DNA of 64,000 bases from contig CAVTHW010000022.1 in the NCBI GenBank assembly GCA_963734625.1, forward strand, positions 248,001 through 312,000. Reading direction: 5' to 3'. Positions 43,745 to 52,353 of the stretch are shown one piece after another (the first letter of the stretch is position 1; each line of letters opens with the position of its first letter). The notes under the pieces were generated by a model. It ran no database searches and was not told the origin of the DNA. It was given only the letters and a program-made list of their open reading frames with translations. The position numbers were made by a program, and so were the translations under genes. This stretch comes from CAVTHW01 sp963734625 (GTDB lineage Bacteria; Acidobacteriota; Terriglobia; Bryobacterales; Bryobacteraceae).

Positions 43745-44320
43745 TCATGCCCGCCCCGCAAACTCCCGGCTCTCCGTCGACACTCTTACCTTTTCACCTT
43801 CTTTGATAAAGAGGGGAACCCGGATTTCAAGACCGGTTTCCAGCGTGGCTGGCTTGGTCACGCTGCCGCTCGACGAGTCGCCCCGCACGCCTGGTTCCGA
43901 GGAGGCAACCTCCAGTTCAACAAACTTTGGCAATTCTAAGCCGATGGGGTTGCCGTTGTACTTGAGCAACTCGACCAGGGCGCCCTCGATCAGGAAGTCC
44001 AGAGCGTTCCCGATCAACTCCTCGGCCAGGGTGAGGGTCTCATAGCTTTCCTGGTCCAGGAAGTGAGAACCACTGCTGTCGCTATACAGATAGGAGGCCG
44101 GAACCAATTGGAGATCCGGCTCCCTGAACTTGTCACCCGCCTTGAATGTTTTCTCAAAGACCGCGTTCGTGAGAAGGTTGCGAATCTTCAGGCGCACCAG
44201 AGTCTGGCCGCCCCGAGCGGTGGGCGTGCTCACCTCCGCTTCCATGCAGGAGAACGGGGTGTTGTCAATCTCAAACAGAGTCCTTCGTTTAACGTCAATC
44301 GCATCAATCAATACGGCCAT
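43745..44320 (-). CDS. Elongation factor P-like protein (EfpL/YeiP type)
   Basis: This is a 191-residue protein with the three-domain EF-P layout: a KOW-like N-terminal domain, an OB domain (SHFLDQESYETLTLAEELIG) and a C-terminal domain with the ending TKPATLETGLEIRVPLFI then REFAGRA. EF-P rescues ribosomes stalled on polyproline. The tip loop that normally carries the modified lysine or arginine reads STPTARGGQTL, close to the SPTARGA loop of E. coli EfpL (YeiP) rather than the PGKG loop of canonical EF-P. The tip arginine may therefore act unmodified. It stands alone on the minus strand near toxin-antitoxin remnants. Confidence 0.85.
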   Translation of the reverse strand: MAVLIDAIDVKRRTLFEIDNTPFSCMEAEVSTPTARGGQTLVRLKIRNLLTNAVFEKTFKAGDKFREPDLQLVPASYLYSDSSGSHFLDQESYETLTLAEELIGNALDFLIEGALVELLKYNGNPIGLELPKFVELEVASSEPGVRGDSSSGSVTKPATLETGLEIRVPLFIKEGEKVRVSTESREFAGRA

Positions 44321-44588
44321 GACTCCTCAACGGCAGGTCGGCGCCGAAAACCAGCGCAAACCCAGCTCCAATTCCCTCTTAAGTATAGGGTGAAGCGCTA
44401 ACCAGGTGAAAAATGGCGCTGCCGGCTTCGTGGGCAACCATCACATCGGCCTGGAACCGGGCGCCGAATCGATTTCCGTCACCCCGGCCGACTTGCCGGT
44501 CCTAATTCGGCACCGGCACTTCTCACCGCAGCCGACAAATCGTTAAAGTCTTGTGCTACTATTTCGGCTGAACGGAGGCGAAACTCAG

Positions 44589-45428
44589 ATGCACCGTCTC
44601 TTGGTTATTTCACTTCTCACGATTATTCTTTTCACCTTTGCAGGGCACGCTCAGCAAGCTCAACAGCCCATCCGAGCGCTGCCCGACGACAATCTCGCTT
44701 ACCCAGTATTGATCACACTAAGGAGTGGCGGGACTGGCTCCGGGTTTTATCTGAATACTAAGAGCGAAATATACCTTGTGACCGCCAAACACGTTCTCTT
44801 CAACCAGAAAACGGGAATTCCGCTCGACACCTCATTTGAATTGCTCTCCTATTCCAAAGATGTTTCGGACCAGACCCCGAACATTTCCACCATAGATATG
44901 ACGAAAATGGCAGCGGACGGGATAGTCAAGCATCCGACTGAGGATATCGTAGTGGTTAAGATCTTCAGCCAATCTGCCACAGATGCTAACCGAGTCTCCG
45001 CGCGTCCTGGCGTTACCGTTAAGGGACGTGCGAAGCAAGGCATTTTGACCGTCGCTCTTGAGAACATCAGGAAATTCAGCGATGTATTGGTGGGAAACCA
45101 GGTCTTCCTATTTGGCTATCCGACCTCATTGGCGTTGCAAGACATGCCTCAGATCGACCCTCGGCGACCCTTGTTGAGAAGGGGTATCGTTGCCGGTCAA
45201 AATCCTCGCACGCGATCTATCATTCTTGACTGCCCGGCTTATTTCGGCAATAGCGGAGGTCCAGTGGTCCAGGTGGACGAGCAACCGTTTTCGCAGCACT
45301 TCACCGTTATCGGCGTGGTACACGCCTACGTGCCATACGCGGACGGCGGCAGAACATTCGCCATAATGGCAAACTCTGGATATTCTGTGGCAACACCGAT
45401 GGACTTTGTTCTGGATCTCGTCAAGTGA
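44589..45428 (+). CDS. Exported trypsin-like serine protease
   Basis: This is a 279-residue protein with a signal peptide (LLVISLLTIILFTFAGHA) and a chymotrypsin-fold domain. The catalytic triad is readable as LVTAKHVLF (His), PTEDIVVVKI (Asp) and CPAYFGNSGGPVV (Ser). The domain includes the usual GSGFYL first strand. No PDZ or other domain follows. It is noticeably less GC-rich than most neighbours and sits in the decayed accessory region, so transfer is likely. I chose ATG 44589 because the codons before it do not form a better leader. The substrate is unknown. Confidence 0.82.
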   Translation: MHRLLVISLLTIILFTFAGHAQQAQQPIRALPDDNLAYPVLITLRSGGTGSGFYLNTKSEIYLVTAKHVLFNQKTGIPLDTSFELLSYSKDVSDQTPNISTIDMTKMAADGIVKHPTEDIVVVKIFSQSATDANRVSARPGVTVKGRAKQGILTVALENIRKFSDVLVGNQVFLFGYPTSLALQDMPQIDPRRPLLRRGIVAGQNPRTRSIILDCPAYFGNSGGPVVQVDEQPFSQHFTVIGVVHAYVPYADGGRTFAIMANSGYSVATPMDFVLDLVK

Positions 45429-45826
45429 AGCTCCCAAACGTTTCGACAGATCGCCGGGAGGTTGCTGTTGATGTCCGTTGAATGATGGGTCGGGAGAACG
45501 CGAGCGAAACCTCACGCGTTTTCTGCACGCACGCCGCACCCGCAACATTACTCCTGGGAAGTCCGCTCCACGTCAACTTGACGCATAACTCCCAAATCGC
45601 TGATCTGGTGGCTAGTCCGGATCTTCGCCGGGATTACTCCCGGGAGACGCCCTCGCGACCGTTTATGGAGTTCCACACGGACGGCACGCCGGCGACGCTT
45701 CCCCTTGTGCCCGGCCCGCGCGGTGTGCCCGGGGTAAGGGGACGGCTCAGTGGTTTCGCGGCCAGTTGACGGAGACTTGGCGGGAGTAATCCGGCTTTAC
45801 TGGCACGTCATCCGGCCGCTGCGCCT
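45429..45826. other. Gene-poor spacer
   Basis: No convincing coding region, RNA or repeat is seen here. One plus-strand frame (45482-45769) is open, but it has no ribosome-binding site and no family features. The stretch lies between the serine protease and an orphan antitoxin. Confidence 0.5.
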
Positions 45827-46150
45827 CTATGCGACGCGAAGTTTGGCCGCACCGTGCGTTCTAGGCTTTACGACGATCTCTACATCGTGCCCTAGCGCGA
45901 CAAGGAAACGCATGAGGCGCTCGACCGAATACCCCCGGAATTGACCAGCCAGCATAGCTGAGACTTTGGGCTGATCGATGCCCATGACCTTTGCCGCGGG
46001 TGCCTGGGTCAGCTTTCGCTGGCGGATCGTCCGGTCGATCCGAACCACCAGTCCAGCTTTAATCAGGTGTTCGCCGGCATCGGCCAGGCAGAGGTCAGCG
46101 AATACGTTGCCCGTGCTGGGCTCCCGCTTAAGGGCCTCTCTTTTCGGCAT
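45827..46150 (-). CDS. XRE/HigA-type antitoxin
   Basis: This is a 107-residue helix-turn-helix protein. The DNA-binding region reads LTQAPAAKVMGIDQPKVSAML then RGYSVERLMRFLVALGHDVEIVV, the pattern of small XRE antitoxins paired with Gp49/HigB-type toxins. The partner would normally lie just upstream on the same strand, where only a remnant is found (46206-46280). It may therefore be an orphan antitoxin or a plain repressor. Confidence 0.82.
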   Translation of the reverse strand: MPKREALKREPSTGNVFADLCLADAGEHLIKAGLVVRIDRTIRQRKLTQAPAAKVMGIDQPKVSAMLAGQFRGYSVERLMRFLVALGHDVEIVVKPRTHGAAKLRVA

Positions 46151-46205
46151 TCTTCACCTCACTTCTTAACTCCTTGAGCCGCTGCCGGATCAGTTCCATC
46201 TCCGA

Positions 46206-46280
46206 CTATAGATCGCGCGGTACGGCCGGAAATGACTTCACTCTGGAACGGGAATCGGCCAGCCACGTGAGGTTCTTCAT
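46206..46280 (-). pseudogene. HigB/Gp49-type toxin remnant
   Basis: The 24-codon frame MKNLTWLADSRSRVKSFPAVPRDL ends at TAG 46206. (Shown here in parts: MKNLTWLADSR, then SFPAVPRD.) It matches the start of HigB-like RelE-superfamily toxins, whose first residues read WL.SS...V.SFP..VR. The rest of the toxin has been deleted, leaving the XRE antitoxin 55 bases downstream without its partner. Confidence 0.5.
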
Positions 46281-46341
46281 CCGTTGGTACATGCCTATAT
46301 TGGCATAAGTAGGACGGGGCGTCAAACGATGCCCGAGGGTC

Positions 46342-46590
46342 GTGCCGCTCCGACCGTCGGAACGAAGCTTCGTGGGCCTCCGGAGGACAGAGGTAGCCGG
46401 GCTCGCCGTCGAGCACCTTCATCAGCGGGAAGAGCACAGGGTACTCGCGGACCTCACCGGCAAGGGCGGTCACGTTCGAACTGCGCCGGTCCCGACCTGG
46501 GTCAAGCTTGCCGTGGACAACTGGTTGACAGCCGCAGGTATCCCGGCCGTCCCAGTCTTTAGGGCGATTAACAACGCCCGCCACGTTGTC
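46342..46590 (+). pseudogene. Tyrosine-recombinase (integrase) fragment
   Basis: The plus-strand frame reads GLRRTEVAGLAVEHL, then REEHRVLADLTGKGGHVRTA, then PVPTWVKLAVDNWL and FRAINNA. This is the middle of the catalytic domain of integron/phage-type integrases: the first catalytic arginine region and the following sheet. The N-terminal domain and the HxxR...Y part are missing, so it is not functional. It marks past insertion of a mobile element in this region. Confidence 0.65.
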
Positions 46591-46932
46591 CGGCTTGCGA
46601 GTCTAAAAGTAACGAACGAGAGTACACTATACTGTGCCGGTAAGCCCAAATTGGAAATCCCGGATGACACCCGGAACTCTCGTATCGAAAATTCGATGCA
46701 ATAATGGCGACAGCCGCTGCTGGAGCATCCGGGCGCGTGGTACGAGATGTTGGGCGGGCGCTTGCCGGATGTGTGGTATGGTTGCTGATCGTATCGGCCT
46801 TGCCGCGGCAGGCGGCGGGCCAGGGATGGTTGATCGCCTTACAGGGTTCGGGCAGTCCCTGCGCAGGGACGTCTACCTCTGGGAAGGGATATGCGATGCC
46901 GGAATAGACCCGGCCAGGCAAATAGGATAAAC
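46591..46932. other. Spacer and putative leader of the arabinofuranosidase gene
   Basis: No gene is supported in this stretch. Several short open frames overlap without ribosome-binding sites or family features. The final part, just before ATG 46933, is likely to hold the promoter and leader of the GH54-type gene, but no clear promoter motif could be picked. Confidence 0.4.
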
Positions 46933-49900
46933 ATGAAAACGAGAATCAATGTCGTGCTAATGCTCGCACTGGCGCTCACGCTGATTGGCGCCGCGTTGAC
47001 GATGGCGACACAGGCCGGGGCGGGAGCCAATGTTCCTCCGCCCAGGCCCCAAGGCCCATGTGACATCTACGCCGCTGACGGCGATCCCTGCGTGGCCGCC
47101 CATAGCACCACGCGCGCGCTCTACGCCTCCTACAACGGCCCGCTCTACCAGGTCCTGCGCCAGTCGGACGGCAAGACCTTGGATATCGGCCTCGTCCAGC
47201 CCGTCGCGTCGCCGGTCCCGGACGCGGGCGGATACGCCAACGCGGCCGCGCAGGACGCGTTCTGCGCCAACACCTACTGCTGGATCACCACCATCTACGA
47301 CCAATCCCCCAAGCGCAACCACCTCATCCAGGCGCCCCGCGGCGGATTCAGCGGCCCGGCCATGGGTGGGTTTAACAACCTCCCGGTCGCCGACATGGCG
47401 CCGGTTACGATAATGGGTCACAAGGCCTACGGCGTCTTCATCGAGCCGGGCATGGGCCTCCGCCAGAACGACGTGAGGGGCACCGCGGTCGACGACCAGG
47501 CCGAGGGGCAGTACTGGGTCATTAACGGCCACCACTACAACTCCGGCTGCTGCTTCGACTACGGCAACGCCGAGACCGACAGCCGCGACGACGGCAACGG
47601 CACCATGGAAACCACCTACTACGGCAACGCCACCGCCTGGTATCGCGGGACCCCCCCCGGCCCGTGGATCATGACCGATCAGGAAAACAACTTGGTTGGT
47701 TGCGTCAACGCGGATGGATCCAAATTCTGCGCGGACTTGCCGAGCATCACCTGGCGATTCGTGACCGCCACGGCCGACGGTGAACCGCACCACTGGAGAT
47801 CCATGGGCGGCGACGCGCAGACGGGCGGCCTGAAGGTCATGTTCGATGGACCGCGCGTCAACTCCACCTATGACCCGATGCGCAAGCAGGGAGCCATCCT
47901 CCTGGGCAACGGCGGCGACAACAGCGTCGGTTCGCAGGGCACCTTCTATGAAGGCGCGATGACGGCCCCAGGCACCTTCCCGACGCCGGAGACCAACCAG
48001 CGGATTCAGGCCAACGTCGTGGCTGCCAAATACGACGTGCCGCGGCTGAGCCTGGCGCCGGCGTCGGCAACCGCCACCCCGCCCGGACTCCAGACGTTCT
48101 CGCCGCGGTCCTCGCAAGACACCACCGTGACGTTCACCAATACTACGGGGGCTCCCGTGTCGGGCCTCCAGTTGAGCATTTCCGTGCCCACGGGTTGGAC
48201 CTCCGTGGTCTCAGGCGCCGCCGGCGCGTCGAGGACGTTCACTGCCCCGGTTGCGCCGGGCGCCAGCGTGAACGCGACCTTCAAGGTCACCTCGGGGCCG
48301 GCGGCCTTCAACGGCGACCTGGTCGGCAAAGCCGCCTGGACGGCGAACGGCAGGACGATATCCGAGACGGCGTTCGAGAAGGTACGGAGCGTCAGCCCGA
48401 TCAAGATCAACGAGTTCGGCATTAGCACCGGGTCTCCCGCCAACTCGACGAATTCGTTCATCGAGCTCTACAACGCCGGCGCTAGCGCCGTCGATATCTC
48501 CAGTTGGACCCTGACCCATCACCCGACCCAGTTGCCCGTCTTCTCGTCGGCGAAGATCCCGGCCGGGACCAAGCTCGCGGCTCGCGGTTTCTACCTGCTC
48601 GGCCTCTCCACCTCCGGGCTGGCCGTCCCCGCGCGCGCGGGCGATAGCGCGATCCACGTCAGGAGCACGACCGGCATGTCGGTCGGCGATACCATCGAAA
48701 TCGACACCGGCTCCAGCCTGGAGACCCGCAAGATCGCCAGCATCGGGACGGCGGCCGCGAACAGCACGACGCTGTGGCAACCCCTCCCCGAGGGTCCGGT
48801 GATCACGATCCCCACCGGCTCGACCAACGTGCCTGTCACCAGCGTGACCGGATTCGAGGTCGGCCAGAAGATCGCCATCGGCTATGGCGCCACCTACCCC
48901 ACCGTCGCGAAAGCCGTGGAAAAATACGAGGTGGCCACGGTCACCGCGGTCGGCAAGCAGGGCACGCAAGCCTGGTTTACAGCGCCCGCCAAAGCCGGCG
49001 ACACCAACATCAAGGTATCCTCCGTCGCCAACATTTCAACCGGTGACAAGATCAGATTGGACATCGACAGCGTCGGACATGGGATCGAGACCGTCACGGT
49101 TACGCGCGTCGGCACGCAGTCGGCCCGTAACGCCTTCAACGGCGCCTTAAAGGATACGGAACTGGGCACGGGCCTCGACTTGGCCGCCCCGCTGAAGTTC
49201 AATCATTCGTCCAACATCCCCTTCAGCGTCAGGGGAACGGGGATCACCTTTACCCCGGCCACGGCTTTTGCCCACTCTAGCAACGAGCCCGTCCAGCCGC
49301 TCGGAACCGGCATCACGCTCGATAGTCCCCTGGCCAAGGCCCACGAGATCAACGCGGTTGTGAGTGACGCCACGGTCACCACCGCGGGCTACCAAGGGAC
49401 GCCGAAGCCCAACCAGTGGTTCGGTGGCCCCGCCCTCGGCCCCAGCGCCGGTAACATGGTGCTGCGTGACGCCGCTGGCCGGGTCGTCGACAGCCTGAAC
49501 TTCGGCGGCCTCGTCGACCCATGGGCTGCCGAAGGCTACCAGGCCGCCTCGGGAGCGAACCGGAGTGGCTGCAGCGTGCCTTCACCCGGCGCGGGCAGGG
49601 GCGGCTTCGGCGGACCTGGCGCTCAGGCGGCCACCGCCACGCCCAATAGGAGTACGGGCCGCTTCCCGGACGGCGCCGATACCGACAGCAACTGCGACGA
49701 TTTCCAGTTGCAGGCCGTCACCACTCTGCCGGCCGCTTCCGCCGCCGGCGCGACCAACATCAAAGTCGCTGGCGCAGTGGACTTTGCCGCCGGCCAGACG
49801 GTTATCATTGATACCGGCGCGAACCGCGAAACCGCCGTCATCGCGACTGTTGGCACGCCAGGCGCCACCACTGTGGGCGCCGCCACCAACCTGGGCGCGA

Positions 49901-50226
49901 CCGTTATCCCTGTCGCCGGCGGGGCAGGCTTTAGCGCCGGCCAGACCATTACCATTGACAGTGGCGCGAACCGGGAGACGGCGGTTGTCGCCTCCACCAC
50001 CGGTGGCGGCAGAGGCGGCCCTGGCCGCGGTGGCCCTGGCGGCGGCGCCACAATCACCGTCACCGCGCCGCTCACTTTTGCGCACGCGGCCGGTGCCCAG
50101 GTCTCCGGCTCCGGCATCACCCTCACCGCTCCATTGAGCCGGGCGCATGCCAGTGGGGCGCAGGTCGCCGGCAGCGTCCCCACGCCCGGTGCGCCCAACC
50201 AATATAGACCCCGGCCGCGTATCTAG
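46933..50226 (+). CDS. Secreted GH54-type alpha-L-arabinofuranosidase with NEW3, lamin-tail and repeat modules
   Basis: This is a 1,097-residue exported protein. After a signal peptide (INVVLMLALALTLIGAALTM), residues 40-370 match the GH54 catalytic domain of arabinofuranosidase B (CDIYAADGDPCVAAHSTTRA, NHLIQAPRGGF, cysteine pairs including SGCCFDYGN). An alpha-galactosidase NEW3-type domain follows (TNTTGAPVSGLQLSISVPTG), then a lamin-tail-like domain (IKINEFGIST with SFIELYNAGA). The tail is built of glycine/alanine-rich units around ATNIKVAG and GQTVIIDTGANRET. It would release arabinose from plant polysaccharides. Its isolated position among mobile remnants suggests acquisition by transfer. 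Confidence 0.85.
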   Translation: MKTRINVVLMLALALTLIGAALTMATQAGAGANVPPPRPQGPCDIYAADGDPCVAAHSTTRALYASYNGPLYQVLRQSDGKTLDIGLVQPVASPVPDAGGYANAAAQDAFCANTYCWITTIYDQSPKRNHLIQAPRGGFSGPAMGGFNNLPVADMAPVTIMGHKAYGVFIEPGMGLRQNDVRGTAVDDQAEGQYWVINGHHYNSGCCFDYGNAETDSRDDGNGTMETTYYGNATAWYRGTPPGPWIMTDQENNLVGCVNADGSKFCADLPSITWRFVTATADGEPHHWRSMGGDAQTGGLKVMFDGPRVNSTYDPMRKQGAILLGNGGDNSVGSQGTFYEGAMTAPGTFPTPETNQRIQANVVAAKYDVPRLSLAPASATATPPGLQTFSPRSSQDTTVTFTNTTGAPVSGLQLSISVPTGWTSVVSGAAGASRTFTAPVAPGASVNATFKVTSGPAAFNGDLVGKAAWTANGRTISETAFEKVRSVSPIKINEFGISTGSPANSTNSFIELYNAGASAVDISSWTLTHHPTQLPVFSSAKIPAGTKLAARGFYLLGLSTSGLAVPARAGDSAIHVRSTTGMSVGDTIEIDTGSSLETRKIASIGTAAANSTTLWQPLPEGPVITIPTGSTNVPVTSVTGFEVGQKIAIGYGATYPTVAKAVEKYEVATVTAVGKQGTQAWFTAPAKAGDTNIKVSSVANISTGDKIRLDIDSVGHGIETVTVTRVGTQSARNAFNGALKDTELGTGLDLAAPLKFNHSSNIPFSVRGTGITFTPATAFAHSSNEPVQPLGTGITLDSPLAKAHEINAVVSDATVTTAGYQGTPKPNQWFGGPALGPSAGNMVLRDAAGRVVDSLNFGGLVDPWAAEGYQAASGANRSGCSVPSPGAGRGGFGGPGAQAATATPNRSTGRFPDGADTDSNCDDFQLQAVTTLPAASAAGATNIKVAGAVDFAAGQTVIIDTGANRETAVIATVGTPGATTVGAATNLGATVIPVAGGAGFSAGQTITIDSGANRETAVVASTTGGGRGGPGRGGPGGGATITVTAPLTFAHAAGAQVSGSGITLTAPLSRAHASGAQVAGSVPTPGAPNQYRPRPRI

Positions 50227-50411
50227 ACCCGGCTTGGGCGAGTGTCCCCTTCTGGGAAATGCCACACGGACTGCCGTCTCCCGGACTGCCGGAAGCTGGC
50301 CGACTTCCCGTTCCTAATCCGCCAGCGCACCTCGGTGGTTTGCCGACTTTACGGGCATTTGGCTTTCTCGACACTACGCCGCGGACCGTCGACTTCCTAA
50401 TGTACCGCGAG

Positions 50412-51524
50412 TTAGTACAGCTCATTCGGAAATAGGTAATCGAGTAGTACTCCTTGCATCTGCCCTGGAACCGCGCTGAGAAAGTCCTCTAACAAACTAA
50501 TCGCGTGATCATCCGCGGGACGCTCGGAACTCGTTCCCCTTGTCATTGTGTGAATCCAAATCTCCGGCCGGTACCGAACAAGTGACGCCAGAAGAAAGAT
50601 TCCAAGGTAGACGAGGGCGGGTTGGGAGATGTAAACGCCGTTTACTGGCGAGCAGAGTCCGTTGTCGGAAAGCGAGCCACCGGCCAGTAAGTCTTGTGGG
50701 GGATACGTCTTGCCTGGGGCAAGACTCGACACGAATTCTCCAGCTGAGGTCATCCTGAGCTGCTCGGCGATTGGGGTGCGCGGACTCTCCTCATTTCGAA
50801 AGTCGATCACCGCTTTTCCCCAGGCATTTGAAATCTGAGCAACTCTCCAGTTCTGCAACACTGGAAACCGATTCCGCCAGGAATCTACCGCAGCGCACGC
50901 TTCTTCAAGGGTTCCTACGGGCTCACTATGGCAAGCTTGCATATACCAGAAGTTCTCAAGATCCTCTGTAAGCGCAACATGCTCAGATAGGGCTGACTCC
51001 TTAAATGTGTGCACGAAGAGGTCTCTAACCAATGGCAAGCGGCCAAGAATGTCTTTAAGGGTCAGGGTCGCGCCTTCAAGCAAGTTGGAATTCGCCGCTG
51101 GAAGCGAGATCGACACAGGTCGGGTTGACGCGTCATGAGTGCGGACGCGGTTTTCCGGAGCAACGGCATCATTGAAGTCTTGAAACGTCCCAACGCCTCT
51201 AATTTGCAGCGACAGGTCGGCCAAGCGGGCAGCCGGTGCCGTTGTATCTCGAAGCCCGTGAGAACGGGGAAGTGTAGCGAGTCTGGAGTTCTTGGTGACG
51301 AGAGTCACGGCCTTGGCAAATGCCAAGCTGCCATAGAAAAGCTGCAGCGGCCTAATCTCGAGACCAGACTCACCCGCGGCCTCAAAAAACAAACGTCCCT
51401 GCTGCAGACAAATAGTTGCATCCCTCGCCGCCCCAGAGGAAAGCGAACGGCCGGTTCGGCTGCGAACGGCTGCCCGGAGGTTTTCAGAACTCTCGAAAAA
51501 GGTGATTGGTGGTCGCGCACCCAT
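50412..51524 (-). CDS. YaaC-like protein
   Basis: This is a 370-residue soluble protein. It resembles the YaaC family by the segment LQLFYGSLAFAKAVTLVT with a following HGL (SHGLRDTT), and by the C-terminal helical part with YISQPALVYLGIFLLASLVR then RYRPEIW. YaaC-like proteins have no established biochemical role. The gene is the last of four same-strand genes, three of which look like nucleases, so a defence role is plausible. A 292-base spacer separates it from the nuclease gene upstream. The family call is moderate because the N-terminal quarter is not recognisable. Confidence 0.6.
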   Translation of the reverse strand: MGARPPITFFESSENLRAAVRSRTGRSLSSGAARDATICLQQGRLFFEAAGESGLEIRPLQLFYGSLAFAKAVTLVTKNSRLATLPRSHGLRDTTAPAARLADLSLQIRGVGTFQDFNDAVAPENRVRTHDASTRPVSISLPAANSNLLEGATLTLKDILGRLPLVRDLFVHTFKESALSEHVALTEDLENFWYMQACHSEPVGTLEEACAAVDSWRNRFPVLQNWRVAQISNAWGKAVIDFRNEESPRTPIAEQLRMTSAGEFVSSLAPGKTYPPQDLLAGGSLSDNGLCSPVNGVYISQPALVYLGIFLLASLVRYRPEIWIHTMTRGTSSERPADDHAISLLEDFLSAVPGQMQGVLLDYLFPNELY

Positions 51525-51816
51525 TTACTTTAGAGTAAACGACAGGACCCGAAAAGTCGCGCAGGGCTGCGCGAGTAGTGCCTCCCACGCGTCCGTACCC
51601 ATGACAAGGCTGACATTACCGAGACGTGACCGATGCTTCCGCAGGTCACTTGGCCGTATCACGCCAACCTGCGGAAGTGCGCCGGCCTGTGGGCCCCCGG
51701 GCCGTTCCAGTCGCGAAGCCGACTTGCGGGGACGAATGTGGTGTCACTTCTCCGAAATTCCGACTATTTGCTCGAGTCGATTGGGCGGCCGAGCACGACA
51801 GAGTTTGGGGCTATCG

Positions 51817-52353
51817 TTAAGCCACGGTGCCCTTGACGGCTAGGTCGCACAACTTGAGCTTAATGAGGCGCACCAGCGCTGAAGTGTCTCCGATGGTAGT
51901 CAGTTCATCCGTCGTCACAACGACAAGGCGGCGGCCTTCCCGTAAAGCAGCGGCGACAACGGCGTGTGCAGCGGTCAAATCAGCCGCTTGACCCGTGATG
52001 CCCAACGGACTCACCAAAATGCCGAAAGCCAGCCCCCTATTGCGCAATTTCGAATCGAACCAGTTCAGCTCAACGCTTCCGACTCTGCTCGACCAGTTCT
52101 TGCATTCGACCAGAACTATGTTTGGTAGGAAGAAGAACCCGTCGGTTGAACCGTCATTCCACAGGGCAACATCGATCTCCTCCGTGTTAAATGCATTGAG
52201 TTCGTTCCGGTGGGTGATGGCAATGCCGGGAACGAGTCCAAACACGTAGCACATCAGGTCTTCAAGCGCACGACCCTGTTCCGTCGTAGTGTGGCCGTTG
52301 CGACCTACAGCCAGGTATCCCTCAACCGTTGCCCCGACGATGGCTGCCATCAC
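51817..52353 (-). CDS. Mrr-like restriction endonuclease-fold protein
   Basis: This is a 178-residue protein with a PD-(D/E)XK nuclease core: EEIDVALWND supplies the acidic residue, and ILVECKNWS gives the E-x-K pair, with the sequence arrangement typical of Mrr-type type IV restriction enzymes. A preceding helix (GRALEDLMCYVFG) supplies the conserved glutamate. No DNA-recognition domain is attached, so it may depend on its neighbour. Its start overlaps the stop of the TIR-like/nuclease gene by 4 bases, which indicates a shared transcript and coupled translation. Confidence 0.75.
   Translation of the reverse strand: MMAAIVGATVEGYLAVGRNGHTTTEQGRALEDLMCYVFGLVPGIAITHRNELNAFNTEEIDVALWNDGSTDGFFFLPNIVLVECKNWSSRVGSVELNWFDSKLRNRGLAFGILVSPLGITGQAADLTAAHAVVAAALREGRRLVVVTTDELTTIGDTSALVRLIKLKLCDLAVKGTVA

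Noticed and set aside
43602..44045. Plus-strand frame opposite the EF-P-like gene
   Set aside because: It is antisense to a fully conserved EF-P-like protein and has no features of its own.
45482..45769. Possible small gene
   Set aside because: There is no ribosome-binding site, no recognisable motif and unusual composition; it was left as spacer.
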